Below, in pieces: positions 22,879 through 34,565 of a stretch of 64,000 nt of DNA. This DNA comes from Mucor racemosus (taxonomy: Eukaryota > Mucoromycota > Mucoromycetes > Mucorales > Mucoraceae): assembly GCA_027405735.1 (NCBI GenBank), contig JAPEHQ010000004.1, positions 744,001 through 808,000 of the forward strand, written 5' to 3'. The notes under the pieces are model-generated. The model saw only the letters and a list, made by a program, of their open reading frames with translations, searched no databases and was not told the DNA's origin. Each line of letters starts with the position of its first letter. Position 1 is the first letter of the stretch. The position numbers and the translations under genes are program-made.

Positions 22879-24140
22879 ATGCAAACGGCAAGTGTACCTC
22901 AGCAATTCAAATCAAAAAGACAAATGAAGATTTGGGAAAAGCAACAAAAGGAAAGTGCGGCGAAATGTTTGAACCGTGCACTCTATGCAAATCAATCACC
23001 ATTTCGTTACGCAGAAAGGATTTATAAATCTCGAATTATTCATGATTCCGATTTAAAAGATATCATAGATTTCAGTGATATATCCAAAAAAATACTATAG
23101 AAACACAAATTAATATTATAAAAGTACATTGTCCAATGTTTTTGGCGATTTACCCTCAAGATCAAAATATGCTCTCATCTTAAAAAATGCATCAGGTTAT
23201 CAGTTACTGTCACCAATACACCGGGATAACATTTAATCTAATCTTTTCTCTTTTTTTAGGCCTAGTTGTTATTCCAAATACATTTGGACATTATTATGTA
23301 CCGAAGGATGCTATCTGGCCATTGTGTGAACAAGAAAAAAAGGGCAAACTTGTACCTGGAAATTCCAATTACTACATTCTAATAAAGACAATACAGCAAG
23401 ATGAAAATGACATGTATCCTACATCAACTCAAGACAATAATAATGATACACTATCGACTGCTATTAGCATGTACTCTGACATCAATGGGAAAAATACCTG
23501 TGTATGTTCCCCCACCCAAATACTAAAAAAGCAACGTTGGGTTACATTAGATTCTCAATATCATTGGGGAACAAAAAAAAATAATTTAGATATATCTATT
23601 CCAATTCCTCACAATATTTCAGATTTAATGGAAAGCTGTTGTCAAAGTAACAGAAGATACTGAATGTCATGATGCTGAAATATAATTGAAAAATTAATAT
23701 AAAGGTGCTGATTCCAAACCTAAAGCTGGTATCATTAATTTTTATCAATTGTCATCTATATTGATGGCCCATGTAGGTCAAAGTGAAATCAATATGGAAG
23801 CTCCCTTGATTTCTATAAGTTTGGGTTACTTGTGTATTTATCTGGTCGGTGGTAATACAAGAGAAACAAAGCCTATTCCACTTCAATTGAATAGTGGTGA
23901 TATCATTATAATGCCAACAATTGCAAGCAAAGCATATCTTGGTAGATCTTTTTCTCTGAGAAATTTCAGTTTTGCGGGTCATCAATGAACATTTATAGCA
24001 GGAGTGCCGAGGATTCTCGAGAATATATTACCAGAATACATGTTGCCCAAAGTAGTAGACGATGAAGATTGGCAGATATATGGCGAATACCTGGAATCAA
24101 TTTGAATGTTCGACAGGCTTTTCCAAATAATAAAGCTTAA
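22879..24140 (+). pseudogene. Decayed ALKBH1-like Fe(II)/2-oxoglutarate dioxygenase gene
   Basis: Recognisable ALKBH1 blocks in order: an N-terminal SPFRYAERIYKSR...DIIDFSD segment (22879-23100); GLVVIPNTF and HYYVPKDAIW (23261-23325); LKKQRWVTLDSQYHW (about 23525-23570); AGIINFYQL (about 23725); an SISLG...IYLVGGNTRE core; SGDIIIMP; and GVPRILENILP. Family members are mitochondrial or nuclear nucleic-acid demethylases. Several features point to decay. The metal-binding HxD is H-V-G (His 23770, Gly 23776). The distal His region reads AYLG where AYHG is expected (Leu codon 23938). The final LNVRQAFPNN segment needs a one-base frameshift near 24100. The part between IPN and HYY seems deleted. 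Stops lie between the first two blocks with no convincing intron. Introns at about 23643-23702 and 23942-23998 remain plausible. Confidence 0.7.
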
Positions 24141-24565
24141 TTTGAGAACCAGTTAAAATGTATTTTATACACGCTATTTTTAAAGGATTGTTTTAGAATG
24201 AGCAAAGATAATTATATCATAAGATATTACAGTAATCATATAGAAAAAAGTACAAATACTAGACCTACATTTTTTGTTTTGCTAAAAATTGCTTGGATTT
24301 TAAAATGTAGGGCAAGTAATAAAAAGTATGTTTTATGAAATATAATTGATTTTCAAACGCTACTACAAATTACCTGTAGTTGTAGTAGTAGATATGATGG
24401 TCCAGTCTACGTCACACCTCCACATCTCTAAACAATGGTGAAATCCCCTGCTTGTTAATTCAAAGGAAGCGAAAGGGAAAAAAAAAAACTCCACATAATT
24501 TTTACTATCAAATCTTCCCTTTATTTCTCTTTATTTCTCCCCACTCTCTTAATAAATAAAATAAA
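24141..24565. other. Intergenic region, QCR9 promoter
   Basis: No coding or repeat signal. A pyrimidine-rich stretch (about 24505-24545) precedes the QCR9 start codon. Confidence 0.45.
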
Positions 24566-24820
24566 ATGCCTGCTGCACCTGCTTCTGGTTTGACTCGTAC
24601 CATCTACAACACCTTCTTCAAGAAGAATTCCGTCTTTGTTTCCTCTATCTTTGTTGGTGCTATTGCTTTCGAAGTTGTTTTTGATTCTACTTCCACCAAG
24701 GTTTGGGACCATTTCAACAAGGGCGTAAGTACATACATTTAAAGAATATTTCTTGGATTATTTACATATAACTATTAGAAACAATGGAAGGACATCAAGG
24801 ACAAGTACGCTTCCGAATAA
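24566..24820 (+). CDS. QCR9: Cytochrome bc1 complex subunit 9 (ubiquinol-cytochrome c reductase, UCR 7.x kDa)
   Basis: Two exons, 24566-24724 and 24779-24820, joined in phase 0; 66 aa, the length I recall for the yeast subunit. The protein has a short hydrophilic N-terminus, the family signature TIYNTFFKKNSVFV, a single membrane helix (SSIFVGAIAFEVVFD), then the family-typical KVWDHFNKGKQWKDIKDKY tail. It is an inner-mitochondrial-membrane subunit of respiratory complex III. It is convergent with IND1, whose stop lies 154 bp away. Codon use is markedly less AT-rich than the surroundings, as for a strongly expressed gene. Confidence 0.96.
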
Positions 24821-24974
24821 ATTATTTAAAATTACAACAAAAACTACATCAGAAAATGCAAACATTTAGAAGAAAATCGACATTTATTTTCAATATTTTG
24901 TGTTTCGGCTCCAAATTACCCTCTCTCTCTCTTTCTAAATAATAAAAATTTATATATATATAAATAACACTTGT

Positions 24975-26212
24975 TTATTTAATTTCTTGTAAACGATTCA
25001 ACATATTTTGAGTAATGGAACGGTAATGATTAGAAAAAGGACTATCAGGTTGTGAAATGACAATAGGTTTGCCAGAATCTGATAATGTACAAATATCAGC
25101 ATGAAGTGGCACTTGACCTAATAACGGAACATTGAAATCCTCGGCCATTCGAGCAGCACCATCATGACCAAAGATGTGTGATTCATGTTGACAATTGGGA
25201 CATATGAAAAGTGACATATTTTGTACCATACCCAAGATCTATTTTCTAAATTAGTTGCCCATTCAAGGTTTTCTGGGTAAAAAAAAAAAAAAAACTTACT
25301 GGTACATTCACTTTTTTAAACATATTTACACCTTTAACTGCATCAATAAGTGCAATATCCTGAGGTGTGGAGATAATGACGGCACCTACATATATTTTTA
25401 GCGATTTGAACTATAAAAATATAAAAAGAATTTACCATCTACTACGATTTGTTGACTGATTGTTAATTGAACATCGCCTGTTCCTGGTGGCATGTCAATT
25501 ACTAATAAATCTAATTGTCCCCAATCAACTTGATGCAATAACTGCTGAAGTGCCTTCATTACCATCAATCCTCTCCATACTACTGGTGCATCTTGATCTA
25601 CTAAAAATCCCATAGACATACATTTGACACCATAATTTGTTAAAGGTATTAAACGATCACCTTGGAAGAAAAAAAAAAGAAAAAAAAGACCGAGTTAATA
25701 TAAATGTATAATTTCTCATCAAATCTACTTTACCTGTCTCGGTCAGTTCAGGCTCTCCTTTCAGATTCATCAACTTGGGTACAGAAGGCCCAAAAATATC
25801 TGCATCTAGTATACCAACTCTTTTTTTCATACCAGCAGCTGCCAAAGCAATATTGACTTTTTTTTTTTTTTTTTTTTATATTATATATATAAATGTGAGA
25901 ATCAAATCCATCATTTCTTTAAATGTTTAAAGAATTTTACCTGCTGTTGTAGATTTACCAACGCCACCTTTTCCAGATGCTACTACTACAACGTTCTTTA
26001 CACCAGCAATTGGCATTTTTTTAGGCAATCCACGTTGAGCTCTAGGCATAGTAGGTGCTGGTTTATGTCGAGGTAATCCCTTTTTTTGTTTGTTTGTTAT
26101 TTTTTGATTAATCTCGGTTATATTTTGTTCATTTTCTGATTGTTTTTCATACCAATGGATTCTCATGCAATAAGGTTCGACATGTTGAAAATGCTCTTCT
26201 AGTAATAAACAT
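24975..26212 (-). CDS. IND1: Mitochondrial iron-sulfur protein IND1/NUBPL (complex I assembly P-loop ATPase)
   Basis: Six exons (high to low): 26153-26212, 25941-26079, 25734-25856, 25436-25660, 25300-25385 and 24975-25238; 298 aa, phases consistent. Exon 1 encodes a classic matrix-targeting sequence ([18 protein letters not shown]). An in-frame ATG at 26166 lies within the first intron (26080-26152) and would lose this presequence, so 26212 is chosen. Then come RGLPKKMPI, the deviant Walker [29 protein letters not shown] and a conserved CPNC pair for a bridging 4Fe-4S cluster. The Mrp/NBP35 family delivers Fe-S clusters; the mitochondrial branch serves respiratory complex I. The presequence and CPNC motif separate it from cytosolic Nbp35/Cfd1. 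Confidence 0.95.
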
Positions 26213-26689
26213 TGTGTTTTACAAAAAAAGATACAATTGTTAATGTTTGAAAGGCAAAAGCAAACAACAACAAGGATTGTGGAGTCTCAATAAAATGTGA
26301 CATTTTTGTGTTTACTTTTTGATCACATCGTTTAATTTAAACAAAAATAATAGAAAGAATGCAATTATCAATAAATGTTAAGACTAATTTAGGGTTTCCT
26401 CCCTTTTTTTTTATATTGATAAATGTCTATTGTATTAACAGAAGATTTTCTTATCCCTTAATCATACCAATCTTTAGATTTTGTTTGCTTTGGTTTGTGG
26501 GGTTAGATCATAGCCTTGAATGTTTCTCATTGGCAACGCATTGATGTCAATGCACTCCTTCATACAACATCAAATCAAAGAAGACCTATTTCAATTATGG
26601 CTACTACACTAACATTGACCAAAAACTGACCTAAAATCGATTGTAAAACTTTAGCACAAAATTTGTGATAATTTTTTTGGTATTCACAA
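26213..26689. other. Region upstream of IND1
   Basis: IND1 5' flank, followed by AT-rich sequence without a gene that I can support. Confidence 0.4.
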
Positions 26690-27800
26690 GATATATCCAA
26701 CTGCAAACTATTCTGTATTTTTTGTTTCAGCGAAAAATATTGATTTTTTGTCGAAATAATCAAAATAATAGCTTGATATGCAGCTTACACCCTATGCTGA
26801 CTGAGTTCAAAAATCGATTTGATGATGAAAAAAATGATCGAAAATGATTCAAAAAACAAAATCGTTTAAATGTTCACAAGCTGCAAAGTAAGCCAACCAA
26901 GCGTGTTAAACAGTTTTTGTACAGCTTTAAATTCTGTATCCATCTATATAAAGTTTAAAAAAATGTTTCACATAAAATTTTGCGCAAAATGCAATCAAAA
27001 TTTTGAAAGTTTTTTTAAGATACACATCACTTTTTATAAGCATATTTAAAATATAACTAAATGCAATGATGCGCAAAAATATTATCTATCGATTGAGCTA
27101 CTGTATATTCTTTTAGCTGCATTTTCTGTAGAGAAAACGAGATTTTTGTCCAAATTTTTTTCAGATTCAGAATTTGGGATGAGGGTATATAAGGGAAAAA
27201 TAGAAGCTAGAAATGAAGGTATCTTTTTGTATACATTTTTGAGGATATCTCTACGAAAAATCAACATTTTGAAAAACTCTAAATTGGATCTGAGAGATCT
27301 CAACAAGCTTCATGACATAAATGCAAAAAAAATGTAACTCAATTTAACCGATTTTTTGAAACCTACTATAGAAATGTCAAAAAAAATGAAAAAAAATAAA
27401 AGTGCTCAGACTTTTTTTATACTGAAATATGTTATAGAGTACGTCAAAACAAGTAAGTTTTATTATTAAAAAGCTCTAGTATAACTTAATTTTTTGTAGA
27501 GATATGAAGCCTCAAAGTTTTCAATCCTTTAGCAATGAAATACGCATAAAAATCTGAAACATTAGCGCTGAAAAATTAATACCAACTGTAAAAAGTAGAA
27601 TATTTTCGGATACTTGTTTTTGGATTAAAGGTGAGCATTTCAGGTACATTGGCATATATTTTTCTCTTGGTGTTATTTAGTGAAAAAAGAAATATAGCAG
27701 GGATGAAAAATGAGACGCAGTTTTCAAGGAAAAAGCGGTGAATTTTACGCGTTTTTGAGTCTTTCGTGAAATATAGAATAAAATTAGAAATAGGTAAGAT
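26690..27800 (-). repeat. Family D AT-rich repeat, copy 3 (inverted)
   Basis: The inverse of this block matches 12342-13130 and, closely, 36230-37420. A short open frame beginning MSKFFSDSEFGMRVYKGK (about 27146-27337) recurs at 36702-36995 with a few replacements and a different reading beyond about 50 codons. Because the frame is not preserved as a protein, I treat it as shared repeat sequence and not as a gene. Confidence 0.7.
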
Positions 27801-29351
27801 AATGGAACCAATTTATATTTATTTAGTAATGTATAGGGTATATTCTAAAAAATGTTTATTATGAGGTCAGTTATAGAAAGAATGCATACTCTGATTTTGA
27901 AGATTGAAACTATCAATTTTATTTTTTGAAAATTCAAATTTAATATTAGAATTCATTTTAACTTATCGAGCGTAGTTTCTTCGTGTACTGCAGCAAGTCA
28001 AAATATATTGTGAAGGACAGAACGAACAAAATAAATTATAATTTTTTTATTGATTAACTAATAAGAAAAAATAATTGCATAAATAATATCATAGAGTATG
28101 ATTGTTTAGCTTCTACATACTGTAGAAAAAAATCTAAAAATCATTTTTTATTATATATGTTGTATTAACAGATATTGTTTTCCTGTGAAGATCGGACGAG
28201 ATCTGGTATTTTCAACATTGATGACCGTAACTTTTATAGATTATAAAAATTTTGTTATTATTGTATATATATACACGTTTTATTTACTACTAAATTTTTG
28301 TATATATACGTAGCGTTATTCTGTATCTATTGATTATATGCTCACTGAAAACTTCAATTATATTTTCTAGTGAAATAAAGTCAGCTTTTGCATTATTGTA
28401 CCTAGCATAATTACATGATATAGGGCAAAAATAACATATTTTTCTTTATATTTCGATCAGGAATAAAGATTTTTTTTATAAACCAAACCGCTTCTGATAC
28501 TCAGCAAATAGAAATATTATATACCAAAGAAAAACAATATGGTCAAATTACTCAATATTGCACAAATCAAGAAAAACAAAATAACAGATAAGTAGAAGGA
28601 CGGCAATTAAAAAAAGCAAACATATAGGGGACGTTTGTCCTAGTTGCTAGACTTATGCGCTTTACAGCTAGTTCAAACGGAGAGGTTGTGGGTTTGAAAC
28701 TTGTGTAAACGGATTCTCTTCGGAACTTGTTGTGTTTGCCGGGCTAGAAGCGCAGCTAATCATCCCCTCGCCTTTTTTTTCATTTTACCTTTCTATTCAC
28801 AGCTTTCAAAAGACTACCAATTGTTGTCTTCTTTTTTCTACTCCAGTATTTTTAGTGCTATTTCGGAAATCCATTTTTCTTTATGAATTTCTTATTTCAC
28901 AAACACAAGAGAGACACACTCTGCACACAATGATTTAATAATAATGTAAAATGTATCGTAAGCCCACTACTACTCTCTGTATATTTTGATTTTGGTTTTG
29001 ATCCAGTAAGAAGTAACAAATAAAGTATTACTAATTGTAACATAGAGGCATACATAATGGAATATCTTTAGTCATTTTTCAGAAATACTCAAAAAGAGCT
29101 CAGCGAATAACATCGTCAATTATATTTGGATTTCTATCAGTTCTTACTTCCGTCTTTATCAGTTAGAAATTGGTTTTTCACCAACTTTAACTTATCCTTA
29201 AAAAAGGACTTCAGGATAATTATTACTGCATGAACAATACTATTTAAGGCATATCACTCTTCACTCAAGAAACACTTTATATGTAAAATCTTGAGAATAA
29301 TGCCCAAAGGTATGTACAGGCTTCCGTCAATTTATTATTTATCATCATGCA
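27801..29351. other. AT-rich non-coding stretch
   Basis: No coding frame that I trust. The segment near 28620-28800 is less AT-rich and has weak pol III-box resemblance (see rejected items). Otherwise I see nothing. Confidence 0.4.
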
Positions 29352-29388
29352 TGTTGTATCATGCCACCAAGTACCATATTTTATCACC
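29352..29388 (+). mobile_element. LTR-B copy 3, left remnant
   Basis: TGTTGTATC onward matches the start of LTR-B. It is interrupted at ACC (29386-29388) by CACTA-2 and resumes at 35496. Confidence 0.8.
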
Positions 29389-30589
29389 CACTACGGCCGA
29401 CGTGTGCTGCACAAGATGATTTTTTTGTGCCCAAGTTGGCTGCACATTATAGCCTGAGCATCGTGCCGTTCTCAAAATTTCATTCCATTTTTTACTGGAA
29501 TGGGTTTTTAAATTACATTTGCTTTTATTAATAATATAGATTATAGGCAATAATACAATTCAATGCGTTGATGATGTAGAGCAATACATGCAAGAGCCAA
29601 TATATTTACTATTATTATCATTTGCAAATATGTTTATAGCTACAGTATAATGTTTTTACAGCAATAATGGGTTTTGCTCGAGCATAAACTTAAATAACAC
29701 TTACTGCTTAAATTTATATGCAAGCCAAATCTAATATTATAGATGTTACTTTATCACTCATAAAATTTAAGCAAATTAACCTTCTTTAAACTCACTATTT
29801 TAGTTTACGATTGTCAACTGTAAAAAGATATGTTTTCAAGTACAGTATATATACAACCAAAACTATGTTAATTAGGTAAGACATTAGATTATTCTTTTTT
29901 TTTTGTTTCTATATCATTTGAAATTTTATTACTTTCCTGGAACATTTCATGAGTTTGTAGCCAGTTTTAGATTTTCATTGAATAGATATTATAAATATCA
30001 TTGACTTCGATTTGATCTGATAATCAAGAAATACGTCTAAAAATACAGTAGTAAATAATGATATTTGATGTTAGAATGCAGTTAAATGAACATTCAGTCT
30101 CTAATATAGACTGTTGCCTTATTAAAAACATTAGTCCCTTACGTTAGAATGCGTATTCAAATAAAAGAGAAGAATACCAGTTTGATAGTCTGATATGCCT
30201 TATCAAACGACGAATAATATCCTTGGAACATGAAGACAAAAAGGGAGAAACAACACACGTAGAAAAGGATTTTCAAGTCTTTACATTATTTAGAGCAAAT
30301 AAAAGCCTGCTAAATTGCACATTTCAACCAATGCAAAAGCAGTATTACAGCTAATAAACCATAAATTAAACGAAATAGGCAATATCTGTTATCATAGAAA
30401 CATGCATTTTCTACCAGAAAAACTGGCTGCTATATTATAGATTCATTAAAAAATTGCAAAAACGAGCCCGTAAAGCAACTTCGTAATTGAGCATAGCAAT
30501 ATTAAATGGCTAAGTATCTTATACTATTATGGTATATATTTAAGTTTTAAATAAAAGCATTTTTTTTTTACTTTTCTTATATTTAACCA

Positions 30590-31130
30590 TATACAATCTG
30601 AAAATTCAGAATTTGTAGCGGACATTTCCAGGACTCATTTTCTCCTTACCAACACTCATGATTTTGATCGAAAATCAGAAAAATCAAATTTTGATACCAA
30701 AATCAACGTTTAAATATACTATATTGTGAGAGAAAACTGTAGCTATAACTAATACGCATTTTATAAAAGCTTAACATCAAAAGTTAAGTAATGAAAATTT
30801 GTACTTTTGGCCCAAAAACGGTTTTTTGGTTTAAGGATTTTCATGTAATATTTTGCAATGAAAATTCTCATTATTTTTTATTGAGCAAATAGAGCGCTAA
30901 ATTCTGTATATGCGTATATTTTTTGTTTTTATAATTGGTAGTATAATTAACTCTAGATTTGCAAAATCAGAAATAAAAAATTAAAAAATGTCAAAATTGA
31001 TGATCTGGACAAAAATAATTTTCTAAATTAATATTCCACCTATAAGCATTGTAAGTCTTAAAAATAAGAGATTTTATAATACTTGAGAACTTTTTCAAAA
31101 ATTAATGATGCTGTACCCACTTGATTCAAG
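30590..31130 (-). repeat. Near-identical internal duplication, copy 1 (partner 33777-34320)
   Basis: From about 30590 ('aatctgaaaattcagaattt') to about 31130 the sequence matches 33777-34320 almost base for base; I found one difference in the first 80 bases and none in several later samples. The flanks on the left side, which are also homologous, differ at many positions. Further copies are at about 3740-4270, 51420-51990 and 57230-57810. Confidence 0.75.
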
Positions 31131-31257
31131 CTTATTACTTTAAATCTTTATACATGTTACGTGTTAATATTGTGTGGTAATTTATTTGATGATAATATAG
31201 TGTTACTTTATAATTATTGCGCTAGAGGTGATTTGCATTAAGTTTTTTTTTTACTCT

Positions 31258-31460
31258 TACGTCTCCAATATCATAAACATAAACCTGGCCATCACTGGAG
31301 CCTATCGCCACCTTTTTGCCGTCTGTATCCCAAGCCGATTTATTCAATGCTTTACCAGAACCAATTCAAGTACTTACAAATCGTTCCTCGGTATTTGCAG
31401 TCAAATTTCATAAATTAAATTGAAGGGTTCCATCTACGTTAGTATCAAACGTATCATCAG
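31258..31460 (-). pseudogene. Captured dynein intermediate chain fragment, longest copy (CACTA-2)
   Basis: Read on the minus strand: VDGTLQFNL, stop, NLTANTEERFVST, stop, IGSGKALNKSAWDTDGKK followed by VAIGSSDGQVYVYDIGD. This matches the last WD40 repeat of cytoplasmic dynein 1 intermediate chain across about 60 residues (human form, from memory: VDGMGRLDLWNLN..TEVPTAS...ALNRVRW...IAVGDSEGQIVIYDVGE). Two stops are present. A GTAAGAG at the distal end looks like the donor site of the source gene, so the capture probably took one genomic exon plus intron edge. Confidence 0.8.
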
Positions 31461-31616
31461 CCCGCCTTATTATTATAATGAATGTCAATCTAAAATCAGA
31501 AACATCCCATTGTCATTGTTATAAGCTATGAAAAGCTTGATTTTTAATAATACAGCAATTAAATAAAAAACAAGATGATACTAATAATAGCATATGGTGA
31601 GTATTTTGTATCTAAG

Positions 31617-32149
31617 TGTCGTATATTTTCAGGATCGATAAATAGTACTTAAAAAAGAATACAATTATAAAAGAATGAGTAATTAATCAGTTCTTCAACT
31701 GTGTAATAAAAACAAGATATCGTTTATTTAGATGTAAAAGTATGGCCTTTTATATTGATTTGACATTGAGATCCTGAGATGTAATTTAAGGCACTATTGA
31801 ACCATTGGATCTGTTTGATAGTAATCTATGGATTGAAATGGATCAATCATAATTTAACCGTTCTTGCAGAGCTTGTGAGTTGTGTTGTTTCAATGCTGCG
31901 CTAAATATGCTTGGATGTTGATTTGATAACTACTTGATTGGTTAACTGCTGGGATGAAATAATGTGGTGTCATAATTGAGGTCAAAGCGTTCTTGGTAAT
32001 TACTGGATTAAACTTGATACGCTAGGGGTTTTTTATATCCGATATCAAGGCTTGCACTTCAATACATGTCGTAGTCAATAGATTGTAATTAAGATGTATT
32101 GATACTGTAGAAGGTGATAATGTATGATACTAGTAGGTGGAATACAACA
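31617..32149 (-). mobile_element. Solo LTR, family B, nested in CACTA-2
   Basis: 533 bp, TGTCGTATA to ATACAACA on the plus strand, i.e. an inverted LTR-B. It is flanked by the perfect target-site duplication CTAAG (31612-31616 and 32150-32154). The paralogous sequence near 58293-58300 reads GATCTAAGTCTGATG with no insertion, giving the empty site. Confidence 0.93.
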
Positions 32150-32927
32150 CTAAGTAAGTTTGATGAAGTATGCTTTTAAATCCTTTTAAAAATTCTGAGG
32201 CAAACACAACATCTTGGTACTGTAATTTCTATTCATCAAAATGTTGCAATTTCTACTACACAATAAATGCACCTTTTATCAATTTTGACCTCGACGTAAA
32301 TTGTGTATCGGTTTTTACCAGTTGTATTTTCTTTGATTCATGAATATTCAGTCATATTGAACGATGATTTGTAGCATTGCCAAAAAAAAGAATAAACGTT
32401 TCAAGTTTTCCGCATATCAAATTATGCGATTTAGTAGTAGCAAGGATTGCATTTTTTAACTATTCTTTTTGAACTTATTGATGTTAATCAGAATAATTAG
32501 TAGTACTTTCATTCAAAAGTAAGCTTTGCTTTATACATTTACATTCACCCATTCAATAAATGATATTGTGCTTATTATCCGTTATATCAATCAACTAACT
32601 TCATCTTGATTCGATACGTTTTACAATTAAATGCTTAAATTACACTTGAGCGCTTGAGCCACTAGGTATCGCCACAAAAAAATCTCGTACAGGTCGACGA
32701 AGCATCACAATTTGGATCATTTTTTTTTTGTGTTCATAAATCTGAGCTCTCTCGCACATTCATAGATATCTGCTTAGACCATATCTCTATCATCTATTCA
32801 ATTTAACTGAAATACATTGAACGCCAACATCGTACTCGATAAAACGATAAAACGCCTTACTTTATTGTGTGTCAACACAACTAATCTGATGTTAGTTTAG
32901 CATCAGCAGTTGAATCAGGTAAATTTG

Positions 32928-33040
32928 CACTATGGCCGACCTGTGCTGCACAATATGATTTTGTTGTGCCCAGGTAGTCTGCACACTATAGCCTGAGCTA
33001 TTGTATCCACTGAATATGATGGCTAAAAAGATAACAAGAT
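32928..33040 (-). mobile_element. Internal CACTA terminus within CACTA-2
   Basis: CACTATGGCCGACCTGTGCTGCAC starts abruptly at 32928 after sequence shared with 59030-59070, followed by the TGCAC-rich subterminal zone. It has no own partner end or target-site duplication: the only downstream right end is the one at 35495. This indicates two overlapping or fused elements. Confidence 0.7.
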
Positions 33041-33048
33041 GCACATGG

Positions 33049-33323
33049 TGTAATGATTTGTAATTTTGGACTAACAGCAAAGGTAAAAAATAATATGCTT
33101 ATAGATAATATTCTTGTTATTATAAATTGGTGGTCACTGGGTTGATGAAGTTTGGTGGTCTTATTTGTAAATTAGATATTTAATAATGAATAAATAAAAG
33201 TAAAGGGAGTGTAAAAAGACAGATAAATTTACAAGGGATCATGTACTGATTTCCTTGTAGTATTTATATAAGGAATGAGGCAAAGTTTTGCATGAATGAA
33301 ACTGAAATGTTTGACCCATTACA
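33049..33323 (+). mobile_element. Solo LTR-like element, family C, copy 2
   Basis: Begins TGTAATGATTTG and ends CCATTACA; matches 13273-13548. It interrupts the CACTA subterminal zone. No target-site duplication is seen (CATGG before, CGTAC after); the flanking CACTA sequence appears to have lost material on one side. Confidence 0.65.
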
Positions 33324-33776
33324 CGTACTCAGATAAAAGAAAAGAATGAATACCAGCTTGATGATAGTCTGATATGCCTTATCAAACGGTGAATTTATCC
33401 TTCTTGGAATATGAAAAAAAAAGAGAGAAACAACACACGTAGAAAAGGATTTTCAAGGCTTTACATTATTTAGCGCAATTAAAACCCTGCTAAATTGCAC
33501 ATTTCAGCCAATGTAAAAGCAGCATTACAGCGCATCAATCCATAAACTAAACAAAATAAGCAATATCTGTTATCATAGAAACATACATTTTTCTACCAGA
33601 AAAGCCGTCTGTCATATCATAATACTGTACATTCATTAAAAAATTGCAAAAGCGAGCCCGTAGAGCGACACCGTAATTGAGTATATCAAGATTAAACGGC
33701 TAAGTCTGTTATACTACTATGATATATCTATGTTTTAAATAAAAAAGTGTTCTTTTCTCAACTTTTCTTATATTTA

Positions 33777-34320
33777 ACCATGTACGGTCTGAAAATTCAG
33801 AATTTGTAGCGGACATTTCCAGGACTCATTTTCTCCTTACCAACACTCATGATTTTGATCAAAAATCAGAAAAATCAAATTTTGATACCAAAATCAACGT
33901 TTAAATATACTATATTGTGAGAGAAAACTGTAGCTATAACTAATACGCATTTTATAAAAGCTTAACATCAAAAGTTAAGTAATGAAAATTTGTACTTTTG
34001 GCCCAAAAACGGTTTTTTGGTTTAAGGATTTTCATGTAATATTTTGCAATGAAAATTCTCATTATTTTTTATTGAGCAAATAGAGCGCTAAATTCTGTAT
34101 ATGCGTATATTTTTTGTTTTTATAATTGGTAGTATAATTAACTCTAGATTTGCAAAATCAGAAATAAAAAATTAAAAAATGTCAAAATTGATGATCTGGA
34201 CAAAAATAATTTTCTAAATTAATATTCCACCTATAAGCATTGTAAGTCTTAAAAATAAGAGATTTTATAATACTTGAGAACTTTTTCAAGAATTTACAAT
34301 GCTGTACCCACTTGATTCAA
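33777..34320 (-). repeat. Near-identical internal duplication, copy 2 (partner 30590-31130)
   Basis: See the partner copy. The two lie in the same orientation about 3.2 kb apart, so unequal recombination between them could delete the middle of CACTA-2. Confidence 0.75.
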
Positions 34321-34439
34321 GCTTATTACTGTAAACCTTTATACGTGTTAATATTGTGTGGTAGTTTATTTGATGATAATATAGTCTTACTTTATAATTA
34401 ATGCGCTAGAGATGGTTTACATTGAGTTTTAGTCTTACC

Positions 34440-34565
34440 TCTCCAATATCATAAACATAAACATTAAACATAAACATAAACATAAACATGGCCATCACTG
34501 GAACCTATTGCCACCTTTTTACTCTCTTTGTCCCAAGACAATTTATCCAATGCTCTACCAGAACA
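34440..34565 (-). pseudogene. Captured dynein intermediate chain fragment, short copy with AACATA expansion
   Basis: On the minus strand this repeats the segment from LVEHWINCLGTK-type frameshifted sequence to VYVYDIGEV. The Tyr-Val portion is expanded into several AAACAT units (plus strand, about 34453-34488). It corresponds in position to the copy at 3430-3562, which shows the same kind of expansion, so the slippage happened before those two separated. Confidence 0.65.

Noticed and set aside
26080..26166. ATG at 26166 as the IND1 start
   Set aside because: Lies in the first intron; using it loses the clear mitochondrial presequence encoded at 26153-26212.
28620..28710. tRNA-like or SINE-head-like segment (TAGTTGCTAGACTT ... 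GTGGGTTTGAAACTTGTG)
   Set aside because: Weak A- and B-box resemblance only; the stems do not pair convincingly and there is no second copy in the window.
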